Origin: Cognatiluteimonas weifangensis
GTDB lineage: Bacteria; Pseudomonadota; Gammaproteobacteria; Xanthomonadales; Xanthomonadaceae
Reading direction: 5' to 3'
DNA: 64,000 nt
Assembly (NCBI RefSeq): GCF_003416885.1
Contig: NZ_QVPD01000012.1
Span: forward strand, 16,236 to 80,235
The translations under genes were made by a program, and so were the position numbers. Shown here one piece after another: positions 27,551 through 36,398 of this stretch. How positions within the stretch are numbered: the stretch's first letter is position 1; every line of letters begins with the position of its first letter. The notes under the pieces were generated by a model. It did not search any database, was not told the DNA's origin, and saw only the letters and a program-made list of their open reading frames with translations.

Positions 27551-28342
27551 TCAGGGCAGCGGCAGGCGCAAGCGGCGGCCGTTCCAGTCCAGCAGCACGC
27601 CGTCGCGGGCGATCGCGACGACGACTGCGTCGCCGATGCGGTCGCCTTCGCCCGCGCGCTGGCCGTCGAGGATCACGAAGCGTCGTGCCGGATCCGGATT
27701 CCACAGGTGCATGCTGAGTTTCAGCGGCGGCAACGCCCGGCGCTCTTCCACCGACAGGGCGGACAACGACAGCGGGGCGTCGATGGCCGCGGCCGGGGCC
27801 GGCTGCGCAGGCGGCAATGCGGGCGGCGATGCGGGCACGGGTGACAGGGCCGTGGGCGCCGGCGCACTGGGCAGGTCTGCGGTCGTCGCGACTGCGGGTG
27901 TGGGTGTGGGCGTGGGCGTGGGCGTGGATGTGGATGTGGATGTGGATGTGGATGTGGATGTGGATGTGGACGGGGCGACGCCAGCGACTACGGCCGCCGC
28001 CGGCACCGCTGAGGTGGGCGACGTGCCGGACATGGCCGCTGCCGGCGGCGGGATTGCCGCAGCAACCGTGGCGCGCGCGGACGGGGGCACATCGCGGGTC
28101 GGCGCCGGAACCGTCGCCGACAGGGGCGCAGGCGCTGCGGGGTGCGACGGTGCCGGCCACCAGCCGCGCGCGAACCACGCGGCCGCCAGCAGCAGTGCCA
28201 GCACCGCCGCGGTCCGCCGCCAGGCCGGTGCAGGCGTCGCCGGTGTGGCCGGCGCCGGCGGCAACTCGACGCGCAGATCCGGCGCCTGGCCGCGACGGCG
28301 CTCGGCTTCGGATTTGCGCAGCGCTTCCAGGATCAGCGACAT
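27551..28342 (-). CDS. gspB: Type II secretion assembly protein GspB-like
   Basis: 263 residues. Cytosolic N-terminus MSLILEALRKSEAERRRGQAPDL, the conserved GspB/ExeB start, one membrane helix at about 42-62, a long Ala/Pro/Ser/Thr periplasmic linker, and a C-terminal domain starting LPPLKLSMHLWNPDPARRFVILDG with GEGDRI, typical of the GspB periplasmic domain. GspB partners with GspA to place the secretin in the outer membrane through peptidoglycan. The linker carries a 72-bp hexanucleotide array giving Ser-Thr and Pro-Thr repeats. Start 28342 is 3 bp after the gspA stop, so it is co-expressed. Confidence 0.88.
   Translation of the reverse strand: MSLILEALRKSEAERRRGQAPDLRVELPPAPATPATPAPAWRRTAAVLALLLAAAWFARGWWPAPSHPAAPAPLSATVPAPTRDVPPSARATVAAAIPPPAAAMSGTSPTSAVPAAAVVAGVAPSTSTSTSTSTSTSTSTPTPTPTPTPAVATTADLPSAPAPTALSPVPASPPALPPAQPAPAAAIDAPLSLSALSVEERRALPPLKLSMHLWNPDPARRFVILDGQRAGEGDRIGDAVVVAIARDGVLLDWNGRRLRLPLP
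27900..27971. repeat. Hexanucleotide microsatellite in the gspB linker
   Basis: Twelve 6-bp units in direct order: GTGGGT, GTGGGC three times, GTGGAT seven times, GTGGAC. It codes for alternating Ser-Thr and Pro-Thr on the minus strand. As the unit is two codons long, slippage would change linker length without a frameshift. Confidence 0.9.
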
Positions 28343-28345
28343 GGC

Positions 28346-30004
28346 TCAGTCCAGCGCCGGCTGCAGGTGCGGGCCGGGTGCGGCCGCGGTCAGCGCGAAC
28401 AGGGTTTGCGGGCCGATCACGCCATCGGCGGCGAGGCCGTGCGCGGCCTGGAAGCGGCGTACCGCGACATCGAGACCGGCAGCGGTTGCGTCGGCGGGCG
28501 CGGCGGCCGGATCGGCGAGCCGATGGCGCAGCCAGGCCGTGGCCGCGGCGTCGTCGGATGCGAGCGGCACGGGCAGGTCCGGTGGCGCGCGCCACAGCGC
28601 GGCATAGTCCCCGGTCCAGGCCCGTTGCAAGGCGACCCGCGGGACGTCGACCTGCACCTGGCCCAGCTGCAGCCGCACGCGCAGCGCGTCGCCGCCGAGC
28701 AGCAATCCCCACGCCGGCCCCGCGCGCGTGGGCAGGCGCAGCAGCACCGGGCGGCCGATGGCGACCAGCGCATCCAGGTCGGCGCGTGCGCGCAGGCAGT
28801 GCACGCCCGGCGCCAGCTGCGGGGCGCAGCGCGCGGCGCGGGCGGCGTCGGCAGCCCCGGCCGGCAATTGCCACAGCGCCAGCAGCGCCTGCCACGGGGC
28901 CAGCGGCGTCGCCGCGGCGCGGGTCGCATGCTGCGCGAAAGCCTCGGCATCGGCGACCGTGGCGACGGGTGCGCGGGCGGTTGCGGTCGCCGAGACCGGC
29001 GTCGCCGCGATGGCCGGGGCCGGCGGCGTCGCGGCCCGCGCCGGAGCCGGTGGCATTGCGATCTGTGTAGTGGTTGGTGGCGAGCGGCCCAGGCCGAACG
29101 CGGCGAACAGCAGCGCGACCACCGCGACCGCCAGCAGCGCGTGGACCGCGACGGCCACACGATGGCGACGGCGCCGCGGCGGCAGCACCTCCGCGGCGGC
29201 GAGGTCGACCAGGCGCGCGCCGGGATGGCGTTCGTCGCGGGCGTAGCCGGCCAGCAGGCTGCGCTCGGCGATCGCGTTGAGCAGCCGCGGCACGCCGCCG
29301 GAGTGCGCATGCAGGCGCGCGATCGCGGCCTTGTCGAACGGCAGCGTCCCGCCGCCGGCGACGCCGTAACGGTGGCGCAGGTAGCGTTCGCTCTCGGCTG
29401 CGTCCAGCGGCGTGAGGTGGTAGCGCGCGGTGATGCGTTGCGCCAGCTGGCGCAGTTCCGGGCGCGCCAGCAGCGTGCGCAGCTCGGGCTGGCCGAGCAG
29501 GACGACCTGCAGCAGCTTCTGGGTGGCGGTCTCCAGGTTGGTCAGCAGCCGCACCTGCTCCAGCGCCGCAATCGACAGGTCCTGCGCCTCGTCGATGATC
29601 AGCACCACGCGCAGGCCCTGCGCATAGGCCTCGAGCAGATAGGCGTTGAGCGTATCGACCAGGGCCTTGATGCTGCCGCGCGGATCGCGGCCGTCGCCGC
29701 CGCGCAGTTCCAGATGCAGTTCTTCGCAGACGGTTTGCAGCAGCTCGACAGGAGTCTGCCGCGGATTCAGCACCAGCGCGACGCGGGTGTTTTCCGGCAA
29801 CTGTTCCAGCAGCAGCCGGCACAGCGTGGTCTTGCCGGTGCCGACCTCGCCGGTCAGCTGCACGAAGCCGCCGCCGCCGCCGGTGTCGATGCCGAACAGC
29901 AGGTGCGCCAGCGCCTCCCGGTGGCGCTCGCTGAGGAACACGAAGCGCGGATCCGGGGTGATCGAGAACGGCGGCTCGGCGAGGCCGTAGTGCCGGAGAT
30001 ACAT
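28346..30004 (-). CDS. gspA: Type II secretion ATPase GspA/ExeA-like
   Basis: 552 residues. Starts MYLRHYGLAEPPFSITPDPRF, the standard ExeA start. Walker A GEVGTGKT at residues 52-59 and Walker B VVLIIDEAQDL (D138, E139) in an AAA-type domain. A membrane helix lies at about 285-305, a Pro/Ala-rich linker follows, and the C-terminus ends in a peptidoglycan-binding repeat (AVRRFQAAHGLAADGVIGPQT). GspA uses ATP in the cytosol and binds the wall in the periplasm to help insert the GspD secretin. First gene of the gspA-gspB pair; no other gsp gene is in the window. Confidence 0.92.
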   Translation of the reverse strand: MYLRHYGLAEPPFSITPDPRFVFLSERHREALAHLLFGIDTGGGGGFVQLTGEVGTGKTTLCRLLLEQLPENTRVALVLNPRQTPVELLQTVCEELHLELRGGDGRDPRGSIKALVDTLNAYLLEAYAQGLRVVLIIDEAQDLSIAALEQVRLLTNLETATQKLLQVVLLGQPELRTLLARPELRQLAQRITARYHLTPLDAAESERYLRHRYGVAGGGTLPFDKAAIARLHAHSGGVPRLLNAIAERSLLAGYARDERHPGARLVDLAAAEVLPPRRRRHRVAVAVHALLAVAVVALLFAAFGLGRSPPTTTQIAMPPAPARAATPPAPAIAATPVSATATARAPVATVADAEAFAQHATRAAATPLAPWQALLALWQLPAGAADAARAARCAPQLAPGVHCLRARADLDALVAIGRPVLLRLPTRAGPAWGLLLGGDALRVRLQLGQVQVDVPRVALQRAWTGDYAALWRAPPDLPVPLASDDAAATAWLRHRLADPAAAPADATAAGLDVAVRRFQAAHGLAADGVIGPQTLFALTAAAPGPHLQPALD

Positions 30005-30059
30005 GCGCGGGCCGGTGGCGGCGGGGGATCTAGCCTGCCACGAAACGCCGCGCGGGGAG

Positions 30060-31022
30060 CTACTCGGCCGTGCCCTTGGCCTCGGCGGTGCCGAGCATCT
30101 CCGGGTGCTGCAGCCGTCGCGGCGGCGCCAGCAGCGGATGCGCCAGCACCGCGCCGAGGATGATGGCCACGCCGACATAGAACTGCGGCGTCAGCTCGCG
30201 CTGCTCGCCCAGCAGCAGGATCGCCAGCACGATCGCGTACACCGGCTCCAGGTTGACCGCCAGCTGCGCGGCGAACGCGCTCATGTGCCGCAACGCCACC
30301 AGCGACAGCACGAACGGCAGCAGCGTGCAGGCCAGCGCCAGGGCCAGCAGGTACAGCGCGTCGCGCGCGCCGGGCAGCACCAGCAGCTCGCCGGCGAAGG
30401 CCTCCGCCGCCAGCGGCGCCAGCAGCAGCGGCAGCAGCGGCGCCAGCAGGGTCAGTGCCGCGGTGCCGGCGCCCAGTTCCAGCGCGGTCATGGTCAGCGG
30501 ATCGGCATGCTCGACCAGGCGCTTGTTGAGCGAGCCGAACACGGCGACGAACAGCGCCGACACGGTACCCACCGCGATCCCCAGGCGCATGCCGTGCGGC
30601 ACCCCGCCGACCACCAGCGCCACGCCCGGCAGCACCGCCAGGCCGAGCGCGAGTTCGCGCCTGGAAAACCGGCGGCCGGCGATTTTGGGTTCCAGCAGCG
30701 CGGTGAACACCGTCGCCAGCGCCATGCAGGTGGCGCCGACCGAGGCGTTGGCCAGCTTGATCGCGCCGTAGAAGGTCAGCCAGTGCAGCGCCACCAGCAC
30801 GCCGATGCCGGCGTAGGCCCAGCGCAGCCGCGGCGACAGCGCCCGCAGCCCGCGCCACACCCGCGGCACGCAGGCCAGCGCGGCGACCACCAGCAGCATC
30901 CGCCACCACACCAGCGGCAGCGCCGGCAGCGTGATCAGCTTGCCGAAGATCGCGGTGAAGCCCCACAGCAGCACGCAGACGTGGATCTGCCAGAACGCCT
31001 TGCGGGTGTCGGTCATCGGCAT
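30060..31022 (-). CDS. EamA/DMT-family transporter
   Basis: 320 residues with ten predicted membrane helices in two EamA repeats (first about 10-145, second about 155-295). Typical pieces: LLWGFTAIFGKLI at the first helix, HWLTFYGAIKLANASVGATCMALATVFTALLEP (helix 3-5 of repeat one), and LAVNLEPVYAIVLAILLLGEQ (repeat two). Such drug/metabolite transporters export amino acids or nucleotides, but the substrate is unknown. The Pro/Arg-rich tail after residue 300 is cytosolic. Divergent from the TfoX-like gene. Confidence 0.92.
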   Translation of the reverse strand: MPMTDTRKAFWQIHVCVLLWGFTAIFGKLITLPALPLVWWRMLLVVAALACVPRVWRGLRALSPRLRWAYAGIGVLVALHWLTFYGAIKLANASVGATCMALATVFTALLEPKIAGRRFSRRELALGLAVLPGVALVVGGVPHGMRLGIAVGTVSALFVAVFGSLNKRLVEHADPLTMTALELGAGTAALTLLAPLLPLLLAPLAAEAFAGELLVLPGARDALYLLALALACTLLPFVLSLVALRHMSAFAAQLAVNLEPVYAIVLAILLLGEQRELTPQFYVGVAIILGAVLAHPLLAPPRRLQHPEMLGTAEAKGTAE

Positions 31023-31060
31023 CGCGACATTGTAGAGTGGGCCGGCGACCGCGGTGGGCC

Positions 31061-31420
31061 ATGGGCGACGATTTCCTCGACTATCTGCACGAGTTGTTCT
31101 CGGCGTTCGCGCCGGTCCGCGCGCGGGCGATGTTCGGCGGCCACGGCATCTACGCCGCGGTCGGCGGCGAGGAGCGGATCGTCGGCATCGTCATCGACGG
31201 CGCGCTGTACCTGAAGGCCGATGCCCTGAGCGCGCCGCGCTTCGCGGCCGCCGGCGGCGCGCCGTTCGTCTACCGCGGACACGGGCGGCCGGTCGCCATG
31301 AGCTACTGGTCGCTGCCCGATGCGGCGCTGGACTCGCCGCTGGCGCTGCGGCCGTGGGCGCAGCTGGCGTGGGAGGCGGCGCTGCGCAAGCCGCCGGGGC
31401 GCAAGCGGCAGCGCCGATGA
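31061..31420 (+). CDS. TfoX/Sxy N-terminal domain protein
   Basis: 119 residues. DFLDYLHELFSAFAPVRARAMFGGHGIYA contains the MFGG motif of the TfoX N-terminal domain; ERIVGIVIDGALYLKAD and the AMSYWSLPDAAL segment continue the domain. TfoX/Sxy controls competence genes in some gammaproteobacteria, but single-domain forms like this one, which lacks the C-terminal TfoX half, have no proven regulatory role. The C-terminus is very basic (KPPGRKRQRR). Confidence 0.85.
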   Translation: MGDDFLDYLHELFSAFAPVRARAMFGGHGIYAAVGGEERIVGIVIDGALYLKADALSAPRFAAAGGAPFVYRGHGRPVAMSYWSLPDAALDSPLALRPWAQLAWEAALRKPPGRKRQRR

Positions 31421-31471
31421 GGGGCGCGGCCGCCGCCGGCACTTTCGCCGGGAGGGCGGCCTCGGGCCGCT

Positions 31472-32302
31472 TCAGCGCTCTCCCAGCAACCCCAGCAATG
31501 CCATCGCCGCGGCCGGGTTGCGCTCCTTGGCGGCGCTGATGAAGTAGACGAACACGCTGCGTGGCCCGGCGGCCACCGCGCTGGCCGGCTCGATCCGCGG
31601 CAGGTCGGCCGGCTCCTCGCCGACGGCCCACAGCCGCGCGCGTTGCGCCCAGCGCTGCAGTTCCGGCGGCGGGTAGCCGCTGGCGATGCCGGCGCGCGTG
31701 CGCATCAGCCGCGCGTAGACGAAATCCGTGGTGACATCGGCGAAGGACGGGTACTCCGGGGAATCGGTGAAGACCGTCGCCATGCCGTATCGGCGGGCGA
31801 GGGCGAGGTAGGCGGCGTCGACGAACTGCCGGTCGCGCACGTCGAGCACGTGGCGCAACGCGTACCCGCCGACGCTGCCCGGCAGCAATGCCAGGAATGC
31901 GGCGAAATCGTCGCGGTCGATGCGCTGGCCGGCGTCGAACTGCCACACCAGCGGCCCCAGCTTGGGGCCGAGTTCGACGATGCCGCCGAGGAAATCCTCG
32001 ATCTGCGGACCGGCCCTGGCGAGCACCCGCGACTGCATGATCCGTCGCGGCGCCTTGGCCGAGAACACGAAACCCTCCGGCGTTTCGTCGCGCCATCGGG
32101 CGTAGGTCGCCGGTTTCTGCGTGCCGTACCAGGTGCCGTTGATCTCGATCGCGCTGACGTGGCGGCTGGCGTATTCCAGCTCGCGCCGCTGCACCAGGCC
32201 CTTGGGATAGAAGTTGTCGCGCCACGGCGCATAGGTCCAGCCGCCGATGCCGACGCGGATGTCGTCGCCCGCGGCCGCCGGCCGCGCGACCGGATCGCTC
32301 AT
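31472..32302 (-). CDS. DUF72 family protein (YecE-like)
   Basis: 276 residues. DDIRVGIGGWTYAPWRDNFYPKGLVQRRELEYASRH is the conserved DUF72 start; SAIEINGTWYGTQKPATYARW, FVFSAKAPRRI, LGPLVWQFDAGQ, ALRHVLDVRD and TDFVYARLMR follow the family pattern of a TIM-barrel-like protein. DUF72 proteins are widespread and of unknown biochemistry. Start 32302 (MSDPVARPAAAGD) with about 15 unconserved residues. Convergent with the TfoX-like gene, followed upstream by the GGDEF/EAL gene on the same strand. Confidence 0.88.
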   Translation of the reverse strand: MSDPVARPAAAGDDIRVGIGGWTYAPWRDNFYPKGLVQRRELEYASRHVSAIEINGTWYGTQKPATYARWRDETPEGFVFSAKAPRRIMQSRVLARAGPQIEDFLGGIVELGPKLGPLVWQFDAGQRIDRDDFAAFLALLPGSVGGYALRHVLDVRDRQFVDAAYLALARRYGMATVFTDSPEYPSFADVTTDFVYARLMRTRAGIASGYPPPELQRWAQRARLWAVGEEPADLPRIEPASAVAAGPRSVFVYFISAAKERNPAAAMALLGLLGER

Positions 32303-32395
32303 GGCCGGCTACGTGCGTCGCGGGGCGCGCGACAGTGGCGGTGGCCGATGGTGTCGTGGGTGCCGGCGGTCGCGGCCATGGCGATCCCTCCGCGC

Positions 32396-35296
32396 TCAGG
32401 CGCGCACGGTCCAGTGCGCCAGCGGTTGCGCATGGTCGTACAGGAAGCCCTGGCCGTAGTGGCAACCCATCGCCAGCAGGGCGTCGTGTTGGGCCTGGGT
32501 CTCGATGCCTTCGGCCAGCACCTCGATGTCCAGCGAGCGGGCAAGGGCGATCATCGCTCCGACCACGGCGTGCCCGCGCGCGGCCGCGTCGCCGAGCGCG
32601 GCGATGTAGGAGCGGTCGATCTTGATCATCCGCAACGGCAGGCTGTGCAGGGACGCGAGCGAGGCGTGGCTGGTGCCGAAATCGTCCAGCGCCGATTCCA
32701 CGCAGGCCGCGCGCAGCCGCTGCAGGACCCGCACGGCGGCCTCCGGGTCGCCGATCAGCGTGCTCTCGGTGATCTCGATGCGCAGCCGCTCGGGCGCCAG
32801 CCCGGCCGCCGCGGCCACGCGCAGCAGCCGGCTGTCGAAATCCTCGCGCCGGATCAGCCCGGGCGAAACGTTGAGGGTGACGAACTGGCCGTCGTCCAGC
32901 AGCGTCCGCCCCGCTTCGCAGGCGAGCTGGAAGATGCGCCAGTCGATCGCCTCGAGCTGGCCGCTGTCCTCGGCCACCTGCAGGAAATCGGCGGGTGCCA
33001 GCACGCCCCGTTGCGGGTGCTGCCAGCGCAGCAGCGCCTCGTAGCCGACCACGGCGGCATCCTGCAGCCGCACCAGCGGCTGGAACCACGGCATGAACTG
33101 GTCGTGGCGCAGGCCTTCGCGCAGTTCCCGCTCCAGCGCCAGCACGTGCATGGTGGCGTGGTGCAGCTGCTCGTCGAACATCACGAAGCAGTTGCGTCCC
33201 TGTTCCTTGGCGCGATACAGGGCGATGTCGGCGTCGCGCAGCACCTCGTCGGTGGACACGTAATTGCCGTCGCAGACGGTGACGCCGATGCTGGCGCTGG
33301 TCTCCACCTCCTGTCCGGCCACCTCCATCGGCCGCTGCAGCGCGGCGATGACCCGCTGGGCGACCCTGGAGGCGGTTTTTGGCAGGTCCACGCGCTCGAG
33401 CAGGATCGCGAACTCGTCGCCGGACAGCCGCGCGACCACGTCCGGCTCGCGCACGGCGTGCCCGAGCCGGTGCGCGACTTCCTTCAGCACGTCGTCGCCC
33501 ACCAGATGGCCGAGGCTGTCGTTGATCTGCTTGAAGCGGTCGACGTCGATGTACAGCAGCGCGAAGCTGCGGCCCGGCTCGCGCCGCAACTGCGACAGCG
33601 CGCGTTCGATGCGGTCGCGCAGGTAGACGCGGTTGGGCAGTCCGGTCAGCGGATCGTGCATCACCTGGTGCTTGAGCTGGGCTTCGGCCAGTTCGCGCTG
33701 GGCGATCTGCTCGCGCAGCTCGCGGGTGCGCTGCTGCACGCGCTCCTCCAGTTGCAGGTTGGCCTGCTGCAGCGCCTCGGCGGCGCGGCGCCGCTGCAGG
33801 GTGCTGGCGATCTGGTGGGAGACGAAGGTCAGCAGCTCGGCGTCGTGCGTATCGTAATCGGCGTTGTCCTCGTAGGCGCGCACCGCGACCACGCCGATCG
33901 CCTTGCCGTCGACCAGCAGCGGCGCGCCCAGCCACGATTTGGTCGGCGAGGCGACATAGCCGGGATCCACGTGCCCCTGTTCCACCAGCGCGTCGACCTG
34001 GGCGCGATCGACGATCAGCGGCTGCCGCGTGCGCAGCACGTATTCGGTGAGTCCGCGACCGAACGGCCGGCTGCTCCAGTCCTGCTGGTAACGGTCGGCC
34101 GCGTAGGCGAATTCGATCGTCGCGCCGTCGTCGGACAGCAGCGCGATGTAGATGTTCTGTGCATCGATCAGCTCGCCGACGATGGCGTGGACGCGGGCGT
34201 AGAAGTCGTCGCTGCTTTCCGCGCTGCCGGCGAGCGCGGCGATCTGGTAGAGCGCGGCCTGCAGGCGCTCGCCGCGCTCGCGTTCGGCCACCTCGCGGCT
34301 GAGTTCGCGGTTGGCCTGCGCCAGCTGGCAGGTGCGCTCCTCGACCCGGCGCTCCAGCTCCTCGCGCGCGCCGCGGCGTTCCAGCGCGGTGAGCACGTGT
34401 TCGGCCACGAACGCCAGCAGGCTCATGTCGGCATGCGTGTACTTGCTGCCTTCCAGGTAGCTTTGCACTACCAGCACGCCGTACACGCGGCCGTCGCGCT
34501 GCATCGGCACGCCCAGCCAGTCGCTGCTGTCGGTGCCCAGCACCGTCAGCGGGCCGGAGACCTGCTCGCGCAATTGCGCGGTGGTGCCCATCAGCGGCTG
34601 GCCGTCGCGGATCAGGTACCAGGTCAGGCAGCGTTCGAGTTGCGCCAGCGGAACGCTCTGGTCCGGATCCGGCCCGGTCTGGTCGACGGTGTCGGCGTAA
34701 TAGGCGAACCGCAGGCTGTCGCCGGCGGGGTCGTACAGCGCGATGTAGAAGTTCTCCGCATACATCAGCCCGGACACGATCCGGTGCAGCCCGCGCAGCA
34801 TCTCCGGCATGTCCAGGTCGGAGGCGGCCAGGTCGCCGATCGCGAACAGCGCCCGTTGCAGGTGTTCGGCGTTTTCCAGTTGCGCGATCGTGGAATGCAG
34901 GCGCTCGCGGGTCAGCACCTCCGCCATGCGCGCGCCGGCCGCCGCGCACAGCCGCCGCAGCTGCGGCGCCGTGGTCCATGGCGATTCCAGATGCAGCAGG
35001 GCGACGCCGCCGTCGGGGTCGTCGCACAGCAGCGAGTAGCGGGGATCCGGATGCGCGCCGGCGCGCCGCGCCGAGACCTCGCGCACCGCGCGCGCGATCT
35101 CGGGACCGGAAACTCCCGGGGGATCGCTGCAGATCGATTGCGGCCAACTCGACGACCACAGCGCCTGCGCCTGCGGTGCGTCGGGCAGCGCCCGCGCCAG
35201 TGCCTGGAGGATCGCCAGCGGGGTCCTGGCGGCAAGCAACTCGGCCAGGAAGACTTCGCTTTGGGCCTGCGATCCCGGGTTGAATTTCGTCTGCAT
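32396..35296 (-). CDS. Dual-GAF GGDEF-EAL cyclic-di-GMP regulator
   Basis: 966 residues, no signal or membrane helix, so soluble. N-terminal 130 residues unrecognised. Two GAF-like domains (about 150-305 and 355-505), each with the pattern NFYIALYD / NIYIALLSDDG and SDWLGVPM / KSWLGAPLLVDG, follow coiled segments rich in EERVQQRTRELREQ. GGDEF domain: HDPLTGLPNRVYLRDR, FKQINDSLGHLVGDDVL, with SGDEF in place of GGDEF, which is compatible with either activity. EAL domain: YEALLRW, TLNVSPG, IEITEST, LDDFGTS, MIKIDRSYI, EGIETQAQ and QGFLYDHA all retained, so phosphodiesterase activity is likely. Small-ligand sensing by GAF is inferred. Start 35296. Confidence 0.93.
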   Translation of the reverse strand: MQTKFNPGSQAQSEVFLAELLAARTPLAILQALARALPDAPQAQALWSSSWPQSICSDPPGVSGPEIARAVREVSARRAGAHPDPRYSLLCDDPDGGVALLHLESPWTTAPQLRRLCAAAGARMAEVLTRERLHSTIAQLENAEHLQRALFAIGDLAASDLDMPEMLRGLHRIVSGLMYAENFYIALYDPAGDSLRFAYYADTVDQTGPDPDQSVPLAQLERCLTWYLIRDGQPLMGTTAQLREQVSGPLTVLGTDSSDWLGVPMQRDGRVYGVLVVQSYLEGSKYTHADMSLLAFVAEHVLTALERRGAREELERRVEERTCQLAQANRELSREVAERERGERLQAALYQIAALAGSAESSDDFYARVHAIVGELIDAQNIYIALLSDDGATIEFAYAADRYQQDWSSRPFGRGLTEYVLRTRQPLIVDRAQVDALVEQGHVDPGYVASPTKSWLGAPLLVDGKAIGVVAVRAYEDNADYDTHDAELLTFVSHQIASTLQRRRAAEALQQANLQLEERVQQRTRELREQIAQRELAEAQLKHQVMHDPLTGLPNRVYLRDRIERALSQLRREPGRSFALLYIDVDRFKQINDSLGHLVGDDVLKEVAHRLGHAVREPDVVARLSGDEFAILLERVDLPKTASRVAQRVIAALQRPMEVAGQEVETSASIGVTVCDGNYVSTDEVLRDADIALYRAKEQGRNCFVMFDEQLHHATMHVLALERELREGLRHDQFMPWFQPLVRLQDAAVVGYEALLRWQHPQRGVLAPADFLQVAEDSGQLEAIDWRIFQLACEAGRTLLDDGQFVTLNVSPGLIRREDFDSRLLRVAAAAGLAPERLRIEITESTLIGDPEAAVRVLQRLRAACVESALDDFGTSHASLASLHSLPLRMIKIDRSYIAALGDAAARGHAVVGAMIALARSLDIEVLAEGIETQAQHDALLAMGCHYGQGFLYDHAQPLAHWTVRA

Positions 35297-35459
35297 GCGG
35301 GGCCCCCCGTTCGACGCCAGAATAGCGCGACAAAGGGACTGTATCGTGAACCCGGTCACAGGCGCTGCCGCGGCGCAGGCGGCACGCCGCAGGAGCCCGG
35401 GGGGCCGCCAGCGTGCCGGCGGCGCCGACCGCACCGCCTGCCAGCCGCGTTGCGCGCGC

Positions 35460-36398
35460 TCAGACCGGCAGCGGTGCGTGCGCGGGCGAGGCGTCCGGCT
35501 TCGCTGCCGGCAGCGGCTGCGCCATCCGTTCCGCCGCCAGCCCGGCCATGCCGTACAGGCGCGCGATCCGGCCCCAGGCCAGCATCGCCACGATCGCCTG
35601 CGCAAGCAGGAACGACAGCGCGAACGCGCCCGGGCCGACGCCGTCCGCGCGCACCCGCAGCCACGCGAACAAGAGCGCCAGGCCGTAGCCGACGAGGCTG
35701 GCGACCAGGTACACCAGCAGCGTGGCCAGCGGCCGCTGCAGCAGCAGTTTCACCCCGTGCCACCAGGCCACCACCGCCGAATGCCGGTTGCGGTCGGCGC
35801 CGAGCCAGCCGCGCCCGGCTTCCACGGTGGCGTGCGCGAGCACGAACACGAGCGCCGCGACGGCCAGGCCGATGCGCGAGGCGCGGTCGGCGTCCGAGGC
35901 CAGGATCGCCTGTTCGGCGCTCTTGCCCAGCGCGCCGATCGCGCCGCCGCCGATCGCCGCCGCGATCCCGAGCGGAATCACGGACCACAGCAGCATCCGC
36001 AGCAGCCGCCCGTATTCGCTCAGCCCGCCGTGGACGAGTTCGCCCAGACCCAGCCGGCGTCCGGCGCGCAGCGAGGCCACCACCATCCCGCTCAGCCACG
36101 GCGACAGCAGCAGCGTCAGTACCGTGGCCGCGCCCAGGCCGGCGCCGAGCCAGCCCAGGTGTTCGCCGACCTGCATCAGGCCCTGGATCAGCAGCGGCAG
36201 GTTGCGGCCGGCGGCGATGGCTGCCGCGTCCGGCGCGTGGCCGAACTGCGCCTGCAGCGTGACCCACAGCGGCGTGGCCACCAGCAGGGTCGGCAACAGC
36301 GTGGCGAGGAGCCACAACAGCAGCAGCCGCCACTGCAGCGCGGCCTTCAAGGCGGCGAGGGCGACGGTCATGCCGCCGCGACGAGGCATGCGGTTCAT
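35460..36398 (-). CDS. Membrane protein paired with the M1 peptidase
   Basis: 312 residues, about six hydrophobic helices (LLLLWLLATLLPTLLVATPLWVTL near the N-terminus; LGAATVLTLLLSPWLSGMVVAS; LLWSVIPLGIAAAIGGGAIGALG; IGLAVAALVFVLAHATVEAG; LATLLVYLVASLVGYGLALLFAW; FALSFLLAQAIVAML). No signal peptide. Its ATG at 36398 overlaps the TGA of the M1 peptidase gene (ATGA), so it is translated with it. No family recognised with certainty; a membrane partner for the peptidase or for an ABC-like process is possible. Confidence 0.8.
   Translation of the reverse strand: MNRMPRRGGMTVALAALKAALQWRLLLLWLLATLLPTLLVATPLWVTLQAQFGHAPDAAAIAAGRNLPLLIQGLMQVGEHLGWLGAGLGAATVLTLLLSPWLSGMVVASLRAGRRLGLGELVHGGLSEYGRLLRMLLWSVIPLGIAAAIGGGAIGALGKSAEQAILASDADRASRIGLAVAALVFVLAHATVEAGRGWLGADRNRHSAVVAWWHGVKLLLQRPLATLLVYLVASLVGYGLALLFAWLRVRADGVGPGAFALSFLLAQAIVAMLAWGRIARLYGMAGLAAERMAQPLPAAKPDASPAHAPLPV

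Noticed and set aside
26802..29822. Long upstream extension of msrB
   Set aside because: Runs through the DoxX, gspB and gspA genes; Arg/Ala-rich nonsense. MsrB starts at 26801, where a Tat-lipoprotein signal begins.
31643..36262. 1539-codon plus-strand frame opposite the DUF72, GGDEF/EAL and following genes
   Set aside because: Antisense to three genes with clear domains; the product is Gln/His/Arg/Ala-rich with no motif, as expected for antisense of GC-rich coding DNA.
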